Position numbers and translations under genes: made by a program. Positions 26,192-34,983 of a stretch of DNA of 36,690 bases are shown here, one piece after another. A model generated the notes under the pieces. That model made no database searches and was not told the origin of the DNA. It saw only the letters and a list, made by a program, of their open reading frames with translations. Numbering within the stretch: the stretch's first letter is position 1; every line of letters begins with the position of its first letter. Where the stretch lies: assembly GCA_904502185.1 (NCBI GenBank), contig CAJGDX010000011.1, positions 1 to 36,690 of the forward strand, written 5' to 3'. This DNA is from an uncultured Bacteroidaceae bacterium. Lineage in GTDB: Bacteria > Bacteroidota > Bacteroidia > Bacteroidales > Bacteroidaceae.

Positions 26192-27355
26192 ATGGCAGAA
26201 ACTGATAAGAAAAGAGTAATAGCAATTCTCGGCTCTACAGGCTCGATAGGCGTGCAGACCCTGCAGGTGGTGGAAGAACACCCCGAATGTTTCGAAGTGT
26301 ACGCACTTACAGCAAACGAAAGAGTCGAAGAACTCATTGCACAGGCACGCAAATTCCAGCCCGAAGCGGTAGTCATTGCAAACGAAGCGAAATACGAACA
26401 GTTGAAAGAGGCACTGCAAGATCTGCCCATAAAGGTCTATGGCGGCTACGAGGCAATTTGTCAGATAGTACAGTCGCAACCCATCGACATTGTAGTGACT
26501 GCACTTGTTGGCTTTGCCGGACTCCGCCCCACCATAGAGGCAATAAAGGCTGGCAAGGCAATAGCATTGGCAAACAAAGAGACAATGGTGGTTGCAGGAG
26601 AGCTGGTGAACAAGCTTGCGCATCAGTACAAGACCCCTATTCTCCCCGTCGACTCAGAACACTCGGCAATATTCCAATGTCTTGCAGGAGAGGCCGACAA
26701 CCACATAGAGAAGCTTATCCTCACTGCATCGGGCGGTCCTTTCCGCACTTTCAGCAAAAAGGAGCTTGAGACAGTAACCAAAGAGCAGGCTCTGAAGCAC
26801 CCCAACTGGAGCATGGGTGCAAAAATCACCATCGACTCGGCCTCGATGATGAACAAAGGTCTCGAAGTGATAGAGGCAAAATGGCTTTTCGGCGTATGCC
26901 CCGACGACATAGAGGTGGTGGTACACCCCCAGTCTATCATACACTCGATGGTGCAGTTTGCCGACGGAGCAGTAAAGGCACAGCTGGGTACCCCTGACAT
27001 GCGTCTGCCCATAATGTACGCACTCTCTTACCCTGTGCGACTCCCCTCTACATTCGGCCGCCTCGACTTCACTACAATGAAGGAGCTTACATTCGAAGCA
27101 CCCGACCTTGAGCGTTTCCCCAACCTGCAGCTTGCATACCATGCGTTGAAGATGGGCGGAAACATGCCATGTGTGCTGAATGCCGCCAACGAGGTGTGCG
27201 TGTCGGCATTCCTGCACGACAAGATTAAATTCACCGAAATGAGCCGCCTCATAGAACGCGCACTGCAGAGTGTCGACTACCAGTTGAACCCCACGCTCGA
27301 CCAGTTGATAGCCACCGATTGCATCACACGCCGCACCGTAGAGGGATGGATTTAG
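26192..27355 (+). CDS. dxr: 1-deoxy-D-xylulose 5-phosphate reductoisomerase
   Basis: 387-residue second enzyme of the MEP pathway: converts DXP to MEP with NADPH. NADPH-binding ILGSTGSIG lies at residues 11-19. Metal and substrate motifs follow: PVDSEHSAIFQ, TASGGPFR, and NWSMGAKITIDSASMMNKGLE, then HPQSIIHSMV. Length is normal. A good ribosome site (AAAGGAAAT) stands ahead of the ATG. It is followed after 85 bases by rseP, a common pairing in Bacteroidetes. Confidence 0.97.
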   Translation: MAETDKKRVIAILGSTGSIGVQTLQVVEEHPECFEVYALTANERVEELIAQARKFQPEAVVIANEAKYEQLKEALQDLPIKVYGGYEAICQIVQSQPIDIVVTALVGFAGLRPTIEAIKAGKAIALANKETMVVAGELVNKLAHQYKTPILPVDSEHSAIFQCLAGEADNHIEKLILTASGGPFRTFSKKELETVTKEQALKHPNWSMGAKITIDSASMMNKGLEVIEAKWLFGVCPDDIEVVVHPQSIIHSMVQFADGAVKAQLGTPDMRLPIMYALSYPVRLPSTFGRLDFTTMKELTFEAPDLERFPNLQLAYHALKMGGNMPCVLNAANEVCVSAFLHDKIKFTEMSRLIERALQSVDYQLNPTLDQLIATDCITRRTVEGWI

Positions 27356-27440
27356 GACTATATATAACTAAGGTAAAAAAGAACTGTCATTGCTGAACTT
27401 ACATTTTAGAATATAATATACAAAAACCACTAACAAGATT

Positions 27441-28763
27441 ATGGAAATATTTCTCATCCGCGCCCTTCAGTTGATTATGGCATTGAGCCTGTTGGTGCTG
27501 ATACATGAATTCGGACATTTTATTTTCGCTCGCCTGTTCAAGGTGAGAGTCGAAAAATTCTATCTCTTCTTCGACTGGAAATTCTCACTCTTCAAATGGA
27601 AGCCCAAGAACGGCGACACTGAGTACGGAATTGGTTGGTTGCCCCTTGGCGGTTACTGCAAAATATCGGGTATGATTGACGAGTCGATGGACACCGAGCA
27701 GATGAAACAGCCTGCACAGCCTTACGAATTCCGCGCAAAACCGGCCTACCAGCGTCTGCTTATAATGATAGGCGGTGTAATGTTCAACTTCATCCTTGCC
27801 CTTTTCATCTACTCGATGGTGCTTTTCACATGGGGCGAAAGCTACTACAATGTGCAGAATGCAAAATATGGAATGGAGTTCAACGAGCAGGCAAAGGCAG
27901 TGGGCTTTGTCGATGGCGACATTCTGCTGCGTAGCGGCGACGAGCAGTTGGAGAAATACGACGTCGACCTGTTGCGTAAGATTATAGACAACGGCAGCAT
28001 TGTTGTGCTGCGCAACGGTGAAGAAAAAAGTATCACCTTCCCCGAGGGATTCGGTCTTCTCGACCTTGGCAAGGAGGCACCCTTCATGCAGTATCGCATC
28101 CCCGCAGTTGTCGACAGCATTCTGCCCAACGGTCCTGCGGCGATTGCCGGATTGCAACGTGGCGACAGCATTGTCACCATAGGCGGAAAAGCCATACATT
28201 CGTGGTATAAACTGATGGAGACACTCGAAGCCCAGAAGGCAAATGGCGACCCCACAGTGCAGATAACCGCCATGAGAGAAGGCAACGTGGTGAACCTTAC
28301 AGCCACCGTCGACTCAACATACAAACTGGGAATCATGCCTCGCGAACTTGGCTACACACCCGTCAAGAAGGAGTATAGCTTCTTTGCATCCTTTCCTGCC
28401 GGAGTCAAATATGGCTGCAATGTGCTGAAAGGCTATGTCAGCGACTTTAAATATGTGTTCTCAAGCGAAGGTGCAAAATCGGTAGGAATGTTCGGAACCA
28501 TCGGCAGCATGTTCCCCGCCACATGGGACTGGTATCGTTTCTGGCTGATGACAGCATTCCTCTCAATCGTGCTTGCATTCATGAACATACTGCCCATCCC
28601 CGCCCTCGACGGCGGCCATGTGCTGTTCCTGCTTTTCGAGGTTGTCACAGGACGCAAGCCCAGCGACAAATTCCTGGAGTATGCACAGATGGCAGGCATG
28701 CTAATCCTGCTGGGATTGTTCATCCTCGCCACATATAACGACATTACAAGATTCCTGTTTTAA
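27441..28763 (+). CDS. rseP: Site-2 intramembrane zinc metalloprotease RseP
   Basis: 440-residue inner-membrane protease. The zinc-binding HEFGH sits at residues 22-26 in the first membrane helix. Two PDZ regions fill the middle (about 130-310). The third zinc ligand comes from the LDGGH motif near residue 393 in a late helix. In E. coli RseP cuts anti-sigma factors after outer-membrane stress and clears signal peptides; targets here are unknown. Length is typical. It sits 9 bases upstream of the serpin gene. Confidence 0.95.
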   Translation: MEIFLIRALQLIMALSLLVLIHEFGHFIFARLFKVRVEKFYLFFDWKFSLFKWKPKNGDTEYGIGWLPLGGYCKISGMIDESMDTEQMKQPAQPYEFRAKPAYQRLLIMIGGVMFNFILALFIYSMVLFTWGESYYNVQNAKYGMEFNEQAKAVGFVDGDILLRSGDEQLEKYDVDLLRKIIDNGSIVVLRNGEEKSITFPEGFGLLDLGKEAPFMQYRIPAVVDSILPNGPAAIAGLQRGDSIVTIGGKAIHSWYKLMETLEAQKANGDPTVQITAMREGNVVNLTATVDSTYKLGIMPRELGYTPVKKEYSFFASFPAGVKYGCNVLKGYVSDFKYVFSSEGAKSVGMFGTIGSMFPATWDWYRFWLMTAFLSIVLAFMNILPIPALDGGHVLFLLFEVVTGRKPSDKFLEYAQMAGMLILLGLFILATYNDITRFLF

Positions 28764-28772
28764 GGTTACAAT

Positions 28773-29987
28773 ATGAAGAAAGGATTATATTTTGCACTGG
28801 CAATGTTTACAGTAACATCCTGCAACACGACAGCCCCCACTGTCGTACAGAGCAATTTCACCGAAAAGGAGTATGCGATAGCTGCAAACACCACCACTTT
28901 CGCCACTGAACTGTTCCATCAGGTCTATAAGAGCGAAAAGGGCAGCGACAATTTCTGCATATCACCCCTGAGCGCTTCGTGGGCGCTGTCAATGGCAGCC
29001 AACGGAGCATCGGGCATCACTGCTGCACAAATGTACGGCACACTGGGATTCAAGGGGGTGGAGACAGACTCCATCAATCTTTTTCAGCAGAAAAGCGTCA
29101 ACCGCATGGCTACCCTCGACCCCGAGGCTGTTAAAGTGGGAGTTGCAAATTCTGCATGGATAGACAGCAACTTCAAAGTAGAGAAGGAGTTTATCAACAA
29201 AAACCGGAGATACTACGACGCAGCGGTTAAGAACCTTCCTTTTGACGCTGCCGCCGTAAAGCAGATTAACGACTGGTGCGCCGAAAAGACCGAAGGAAAA
29301 ATCCCCGAGATTATTAAGGAGCTGAGTCCGTCGTCGCGCATGGTGCTGATTAATGCCCTCTACTTCAACGCACGCTGGAAAGCACCTTTCATCAAGAGCC
29401 GCACAACGGAAGAGAGTTTCACCAAAGAGAGTGGCGAAAAGGTAAAAGTGCAGATGATGCATCAGAAATTCGACACACAGTACTACGAGGACGAGAATGT
29501 GCAGATGGCGTCAAAATCATTCGGACGAGGCATCTACAGCATGTATTTCATCCTGCCCCGCGAAGGTGTCTCAATGGACAAGGCCGCCGAAGAGCTTGCA
29601 GCGAACTTCGCACTCTGGTGCGACAAGAGCGAAAGATACGAAGTAGACCTGTCGCTCCCCCGTTTCAAGTCAGACTACGGCACATCGCTGAAAAAGACAT
29701 TGCAGGCAATGGGCATCGAAAAGGCCTTCACCCCCGGCATTGCCGAATTCCGCGGAATATCAAAAGAGGATATATACATTGGCAACGTATTGCAAAACAC
29801 CTTCATCAAAGTTGACGAAGAGGGTGCAGAGGCAGCAGCTGTAACATCAGTAATGCTCGAAGCAACCGCCCTGGGTCCTCCCGAAACAAAGAAAATGAAA
29901 ATAGACCGTCCATTCTTCTACGCCATTCGTGAAAATGGTTCGGGAAACATCCTTTTCATCGGCAAAAACGGCCATCCACGTGAATAA
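28773..29987 (+). CDS. Serpin family lipoprotein, protease inhibitor
   Basis: 404 residues. The N-terminus is a lipoprotein signal with lipobox TVTSC (Cys17), so the protein should be membrane-anchored outside the cytoplasm. The serpin fold is complete: FCISPLSASWALSMAANGA, NDWCAEKTEGKIPE, LINALYFNARWKAPF, and the reactive-loop hinge EEGAEAAAVTS near residue 350. The small hinge residues at P15-P9 indicate an inhibitory serpin. By counting from the hinge, P1 falls near Thr-Ala-Leu (about residues 365-368), but the loop is longer than in alpha-1-antitrypsin and P1 is uncertain. The target could be a host or bacterial serine or cysteine protease. Confidence 0.93.
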   Translation: MKKGLYFALAMFTVTSCNTTAPTVVQSNFTEKEYAIAANTTTFATELFHQVYKSEKGSDNFCISPLSASWALSMAANGASGITAAQMYGTLGFKGVETDSINLFQQKSVNRMATLDPEAVKVGVANSAWIDSNFKVEKEFINKNRRYYDAAVKNLPFDAAAVKQINDWCAEKTEGKIPEIIKELSPSSRMVLINALYFNARWKAPFIKSRTTEESFTKESGEKVKVQMMHQKFDTQYYEDENVQMASKSFGRGIYSMYFILPREGVSMDKAAEELAANFALWCDKSERYEVDLSLPRFKSDYGTSLKKTLQAMGIEKAFTPGIAEFRGISKEDIYIGNVLQNTFIKVDEEGAEAAAVTSVMLEATALGPPETKKMKIDRPFFYAIRENGSGNILFIGKNGHPRE

Positions 29988-30038
29988 TGCAACTTTTGAG
30001 AATCGCAAACAAACAATAACACATAAAAACAACACACA

Positions 30039-31418
30039 ATGAAAAAACTTTTTGGATTAAGCCTGCTTCTGCTCATAGCAATGGTCGGCTTTGCTAAAAC
30101 CCCGAAGTATGTATTTTACTTCATTGGCGACGGAATGGGACCTTCGCATGTGTTAGGAACAGAGTACTACCTGGGTGAACTCGAAGGCGTCATCGGACGT
30201 CCCAACAAGCTCTGCTTCACACAGTTCCCCAAGACAGCATTTGTCAGCACCTTCTCAAAGAGCAACGGTGTTACCGACTCGGCAGCATCAGGAACTGCGC
30301 TTGCCACAGGCAGCAAGACAAAGAACGGATACCTTGGTGTTGAGATGGACACAACAGTTGTTTACAGCGTTGCACACGCTGCTAAACAGGCAGGATACGC
30401 AGTAGGAGTTTCAACCACAGTGGGAATCAACCATGCAACACCCGGAGCATTCTATGCTCACCAGCCCGGACGTTCACGCTACTACGAAATTGGCAAGGAT
30501 ATGCTCACTGCCGACTACGACTACTACGCAGGTGGTGACCTCATCATGGGCAAGAGCGAGCAGCGCGACGAGATTTATGCAAAGGCCAAAGAGCAGGGAT
30601 ACACCATTGCACGCGGCTACGACGACTACAAGGCTAACGGCAAGAATGCCAAGAAACTGATGCTCTATCAGAAGGAGGTTGCAACAGACCTTCCCTACGC
30701 GCTCGATCGCGAAGAGGGCGACCTTACACTGGCACAGATAACCGAGGCCGGCATAGAATTCCTCTCAAAGAAGAGCAAAAAGGGTTTCTTCTTCATGGTA
30801 GAGGGTGGCAAAATTGACTACGCTTCACACTCCGACGACGGTGCAACAGCATTCAACGAGGTTATCGACTTCGACAATGCCATTAAGGTAGCATACGAGT
30901 TCTACAAAAAACACCCCAACGAAACACTTATCGTGGTTACAGCCGACCACGAGACAGGCGGTCTTGTTCTTGGTTACAGCGGTGCATACGCGCTCAACCT
31001 CAAACTGCTCAAGGGACAGAAGGTAAGCGCCGACCGCATGGGTTCAATCCTGCGTCGTGCCAGCCGCGCAAGAATGGAGCTTCGCTGGGAGCGCGTACAG
31101 GAGCTGCTGAAAGAGAATTTCGGCCTTTGGGACGAGATTGAACTCACAAAGGAGGAGACTCACGAACTGAGAGCCTACTTCGAGCAGGCATACGCCACCA
31201 CAGACATATCTAAACGCGAGAGCAAGCTCACATCTATTGCCACACGTGCAAAACAGATGGTTAACCACAAGGCGCTGCTCTCATGGGCAGGCCCCAACCA
31301 CTCGGCAAGCTTCGTACCCCTGTTTGCAATTGGCGCAGGCTCCGAGCAGTTCGGTGGTGTAATTGACAACACCGACATTCCCAAGATAATTAAGAGAGTT
31401 GCCAAGTACGGCAAATAA
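30039..31418 (+). CDS. Secreted alkaline phosphatase
   Basis: 459 residues with a signal peptide (about 1-19, ending VGFA). Seen: metal-binding GDGMG (Asp31), the nucleophile in TDSAASGTA (Ser81, so PhoA-like rather than the Thr type), VEGGKIDYASHSDD, VVTADHETGG and a C-terminal GPNHSAS with the last His ligand. It hydrolyses phosphate monoesters in the periplasm or at the surface. It follows the serpin by 51 bases and ends 22 bases before a strong terminator, so it closes the operon. No Pho-type regulatory site was seen. Confidence 0.95.
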   Translation: MKKLFGLSLLLLIAMVGFAKTPKYVFYFIGDGMGPSHVLGTEYYLGELEGVIGRPNKLCFTQFPKTAFVSTFSKSNGVTDSAASGTALATGSKTKNGYLGVEMDTTVVYSVAHAAKQAGYAVGVSTTVGINHATPGAFYAHQPGRSRYYEIGKDMLTADYDYYAGGDLIMGKSEQRDEIYAKAKEQGYTIARGYDDYKANGKNAKKLMLYQKEVATDLPYALDREEGDLTLAQITEAGIEFLSKKSKKGFFFMVEGGKIDYASHSDDGATAFNEVIDFDNAIKVAYEFYKKHPNETLIVVTADHETGGLVLGYSGAYALNLKLLKGQKVSADRMGSILRRASRARMELRWERVQELLKENFGLWDEIELTKEETHELRAYFEQAYATTDISKRESKLTSIATRAKQMVNHKALLSWAGPNHSASFVPLFAIGAGSEQFGGVIDNTDIPKIIKRVAKYGK

Positions 31419-31440
31419 TTACTTACCCTATCAGAGATAA

Positions 31441-31480
31441 AAGAGGCTGCGACCGTTTGTTCGCAGCCTCTTTATTTTAT
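31441..31480 (+). terminator. Strong terminator after the alkaline phosphatase gene
   Basis: A perfect 12-bp stem (31441-31452 with 31461-31472, 8-base loop) runs into TTTATTTTAT on the plus strand. It begins 22 bases past the phosphatase stop. Confidence 0.9.
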
Positions 31481-31612
31481 CAATAAGGTGTGAATAGCCC
31501 TGTGAAAAGATGGCAAACTGCAAAAATCGCAACAGGTTGCATTATTTTAATAAAATAATCTGCCAATAATCCGAAAAACATATTTTCTTTGCAAATATAA
31601 AACCTAAAGAGT

Positions 31613-33754
31613 ATGGCAAAAAAGGGAGCAAAGGTGACGAATCGCATCACCAAGAAACAGATGTTGGAATTGTTGATAGACCTTTTCAACCGTCATCCGG
31701 ACGACCAGCTGGACGCCCGTGGCGTATGTAACGAACTGGGAATAAAATCTGCTACACTAAAAGCAATGTGTCTGCATCTGCTCGACGACCTTGTGTTCGA
31801 GGGCTATCTAGTGGAGCCTACAATGCACAAATATCGTCTGGCAAACAAGAGTTCTATCGTTTGCGGCACCTTCAAACGCAGCAACGACGGATACAACCTC
31901 GTCTACCCCGATGACGATGGCGAACCGATTATGATTCCCGAGCGCAAATCGGCACATGCACTCACCGACGACTACGTACGTGTAACACTCTTTGCCCACC
32001 GTCGTGGACGTGGACTCGAAGGAGAGGTAATAGAAATTATCAAACGCAAACACGACACATTCGTGGGAATACTGCGTGTGCAGAAGAACTACGCTTTTCT
32101 TGTAACAGAGAACCGCGTGATGCCTGCCGACATTTTCATTCCGCGCGATAAGCTGAAGGGTGGAAAGTCGGGCGACAAAGCCATTGTCAAACTGATGGAG
32201 TGGCCATCGGAGAGCCGCAACCCCATAGGTTGCGTAGTGGACGTGCTGGGCCCTGCCGGCAACAACGACACAGAGATGAATGCCATCCTTGCCGAATATG
32301 ACCTGCCGTACATCTATCCACAAGCCGTTGAAGCGGCAGCCAACAAGCTGCTCACCGACATAAACGATGAGGAAATTTCGCGCCGCGAGGACTTCCGCGA
32401 CATAACAACCTTCACCATCGACCCCGAAGATGCCAAGGACTTCGACGACGCACTCTCGCGGCGAGCGCTCGAAGGTGGTCTGTGGGAGGTCGGCGTACAC
32501 ATTGCCGACGTATCACACTATGTGAAAGAGGGAGGAATAATCGACAAAGAGGCCTTCAAACGTGCAACATCCATCTACCTTGTCGACCGCACAATACCCA
32601 TGCTGCCCGAAAGACTCTGTAACTTCCTCTGCTCGCTGCGCCCCAACGAAGAGAAACTTGCCTACTCTGTTATATTCACCATGAACGACAAGGCCGAGGT
32701 GAAAAAGTCGCGCATCGCGCGCACCGTCATTCGCAGCGACCGTCGTTTCACCTACGAAGAGGTACAGGAGATACTCTCCACCGGCCAAGGCGAATATGTA
32801 GGCGAGCTATGCATGCTCAACAGTCTGGCACAGACAATGCGCGAGAAACGTTTCGCCTCGGGAGCCATCGACTTCCAGCAGGCCGAGGTGCGTTTCCGTC
32901 TTGACGAGGATGGAAAACCCCTTTCAGTATATTTCACCGAGAGCAACGAGTCGCATCAGCTCATCGAGGAGTTTATGCTGCTTGCCAACCGCACCGTCGC
33001 AGAGACCATCGGCAAAAAGACAGCAAACAACACACCCAAGACATTCGTATACCGCATACACGACCAGCCCGACCTTGAGAAGCTGGCAACCCTGTCGCGT
33101 TTCGTAGCCAAACTGGGCTACAAGATGCGCGGTTCGGGACGCGGCAACACCGCCTCGTCGCTGAACTCACTGCTTAAGGATATAAAGGGACAGAAAGAGC
33201 AGACCGTGATTGAGACAATCTCGTTGCGCACAATGCAGAAGGCAAAATATTCGACACAGAACATAGGTCACTTCGGACTTGCTTTCCGCTACTACACCCA
33301 CTTCACATCGCCCATTCGCCGCTATCCCGACCTGATGGTACACCGTCTGCTCGAACGCTACCTGACACAGGGCGCACGTTCGGTAAATCCGGGCAAATAC
33401 GAAACACTCTGTGAACACTGTTCGGCACAGGAGCAGGTGGCCGCAAACGCCGAACGCGCCAGCATCAAATACAAGCAGGTGGAGTTCATGACCGAACACA
33501 TCGACGAAGAGTTCGACGCAGTAATCAGCGGTGTAACAGAATGGGGTATCTACGCCGAAATCATTGAGAACAAATGCGAAGGAATGATACCCCTGCGCAC
33601 CCTTCAGGACGACTACTACGAATACGACGATGCCAACTACTGCCTTGTAGGACGCCGTCACCACCGCAAATACACCATCGGCGACCCGCTGCGCATACGC
33701 ATAGTCAAGGCGAACCTTGACCGCAAGCAGCTGGACTTCGAGATTGTAGAATAA
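31613..33754 (+). CDS. rnr: Ribonuclease R
   Basis: 713-residue 3'-to-5' exoribonuclease that degrades structured RNA. In order: a winged-helix-like N-terminus (about 10-75), cold-shock domains (about 80-230), the RNB catalytic domain with the acidic cluster IDPEDAKDFDDA near residue 270, and a C-terminal S1 domain (about 640-713). The basic tail of E. coli RNase R is missing; the protein stops right after S1, as in other Bacteroidetes. An upstream tattttctttg (31581-31591) is only a loose promoter match. Confidence 0.95.
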   Translation: MAKKGAKVTNRITKKQMLELLIDLFNRHPDDQLDARGVCNELGIKSATLKAMCLHLLDDLVFEGYLVEPTMHKYRLANKSSIVCGTFKRSNDGYNLVYPDDDGEPIMIPERKSAHALTDDYVRVTLFAHRRGRGLEGEVIEIIKRKHDTFVGILRVQKNYAFLVTENRVMPADIFIPRDKLKGGKSGDKAIVKLMEWPSESRNPIGCVVDVLGPAGNNDTEMNAILAEYDLPYIYPQAVEAAANKLLTDINDEEISRREDFRDITTFTIDPEDAKDFDDALSRRALEGGLWEVGVHIADVSHYVKEGGIIDKEAFKRATSIYLVDRTIPMLPERLCNFLCSLRPNEEKLAYSVIFTMNDKAEVKKSRIARTVIRSDRRFTYEEVQEILSTGQGEYVGELCMLNSLAQTMREKRFASGAIDFQQAEVRFRLDEDGKPLSVYFTESNESHQLIEEFMLLANRTVAETIGKKTANNTPKTFVYRIHDQPDLEKLATLSRFVAKLGYKMRGSGRGNTASSLNSLLKDIKGQKEQTVIETISLRTMQKAKYSTQNIGHFGLAFRYYTHFTSPIRRYPDLMVHRLLERYLTQGARSVNPGKYETLCEHCSAQEQVAANAERASIKYKQVEFMTEHIDEEFDAVISGVTEWGIYAEIIENKCEGMIPLRTLQDDYYEYDDANYCLVGRRHHRKYTIGDPLRIRIVKANLDRKQLDFEIVE

Positions 33755-33767
33755 TAAGCACACGACA

Positions 33768-34154
33768 ATGGAGAAGAACGAAGGTTACAGAGTGAAACAG
33801 TACAATGGTCCGGTGAAACGCTTCTGCCAGACATTGGATCTGAAGGACAACCCCGAACTTATTGCCGAATACCGCCGCCGTCACAGCCGTGGCGAAGCGT
33901 GGAGCGAGATAATGGAGGGGATACGCGAGGTTGGTATCCTCGAAATGGAGATATACCTTGTAGAGACACGCCTGTTCATGATAGTGGAGACACCTGTCGA
34001 CTTCGACTGGGACAGTGCCATGGAACGCCTTGCAAAACTGCCACGCCAGCAGGAGTGGGAGGACTATATGTCGGAGTTTCAGCAGGCACCCCCGGGAGCA
34101 TCGTCAGATGAAAAATGGCGCATGATGGAGAGAATATTCCACCTCTACGAGTGA
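33768..34154 (+). CDS. RhaM-type L-rhamnose mutarotase family protein
   Basis: 128 residues of the RhaM (DUF718) ferredoxin-like family, which interconverts alpha and beta anomers of L-rhamnose. The active-site stretch EYRRRH (Tyr35, His39) and the strand IYLVETRLFMIVE agree. The later W-W-x-YM motif reads QEWEDYM, so the second Trp is Glu. The member is also longer at the N-terminus than E. coli RhaM. It lies 13 bases after RNase R and has no rhamnose or fucose genes beside it, so substrate is open. Confidence 0.78.
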   Translation: MEKNEGYRVKQYNGPVKRFCQTLDLKDNPELIAEYRRRHSRGEAWSEIMEGIREVGILEMEIYLVETRLFMIVETPVDFDWDSAMERLAKLPRQQEWEDYMSEFQQAPPGASSDEKWRMMERIFHLYE

Positions 34155-34188
34155 CAGCACCACCCGAAAAATAAAAAGCCTGCAAAAT

Positions 34189-34222
34189 TTCAGTTAGAAT
34201 TCAGATTCGGGCAACACATTTG
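34189..34222 (+). promoter_or_regulatory. Direct repeat and weak promoter before the response regulator
   Basis: Two copies of TTCAG start 11 bases apart (34189 and 34200), the spacing at which OmpR-family regulators bind. A loose -7 box CACATTTG follows at 34215-34222, which places the repeats over the -33 region. Self-regulation by the gene product is a reasonable guess. Confidence 0.3.
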
Positions 34223-34242
34223 CAAAAACAATTATAACTACC

Positions 34243-34929
34243 ATGAAAATACTGATTATAGAGGACGACAGTTCCCTGCGCGAAATTATAGAGCGTGGAC
34301 TTTTGAGCGAAGGCTACGTGGTGGAGACAGCCTCGTGCTACGCCGAGGCAAACGACAAGATTGCCGGTTACAGCTACGACTGCATACTGCTGGACATAAT
34401 GCTGCCCGACGGCAACGGACTGCGCCTGCTCGAACATATAAAATCGCTTAAGAAGAGCGACCACGTGATAATAATATCGGCACGCGACTCACTGGACGAC
34501 AAGGTAACAGGACTCGACCTTGGCGCCGACGACTACATTGCCAAGCCCTTTTACATGGCCGAGCTATCGGCACGCATCAAGAGCGTTGTCCGTCGAGGAG
34601 CAGGCAGCATCAGCAACCGCATGACAGCCGGCAATATGACGCTTGACCTCACCGCGCGCAGCGTGGAGGTCGACGGCAAGCCACTGACACTGCTTAAGAA
34701 AGAGTACGACATACTGCTCTACTTCATGCAACGACCCGGACACATTGTTGACAAGGCAATGCTTGCCGAATCGGTGTGGGGCGACCACATTGACACTGCC
34801 GACAATTTCGACTTTGTGTACGCGCAGGTAAAAAACCTGCGCAAAAGACTCGACGCCGCCGGAGCATCGCTCACCATCAAGGCGGTCTATGGCTTCGGAT
34901 ACAAACTTGCCGAAGTCGAAAAACAGTAA
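34243..34929 (+). CDS. OmpR/PhoB family response regulator
   Basis: 228-residue DNA-binding response regulator. The receiver domain (1-115) has the acidic pair Glu7-Asp8-Asp9, phospho-acceptor Asp51 in LLDIMLPDGNG, the Ser/Thr position in IIISAR, and Lys101 in AKPFYMAEL. A winged-helix output domain follows (about 128-226) with the TLLKKEYDILLYF and VYGFGYKL elements. It is paired with the histidine kinase 54 bases downstream. The signal and target genes are unknown. Confidence 0.95.
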   Translation: MKILIIEDDSSLREIIERGLLSEGYVVETASCYAEANDKIAGYSYDCILLDIMLPDGNGLRLLEHIKSLKKSDHVIIISARDSLDDKVTGLDLGADDYIAKPFYMAELSARIKSVVRRGAGSISNRMTAGNMTLDLTARSVEVDGKPLTLLKKEYDILLYFMQRPGHIVDKAMLAESVWGDHIDTADNFDFVYAQVKNLRKRLDAAGASLTIKAVYGFGYKLAEVEKQ

Positions 34930-34983
34930 ACAAACAGCATTACCCTGCTACATAGAACCGACACCATAATACACGCATAGAAC

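Noticed and set aside
26654..27217. Antisense frame of 187 codons within dxr
   Set aside because: Shadow of a fully conserved gene with no independent support.
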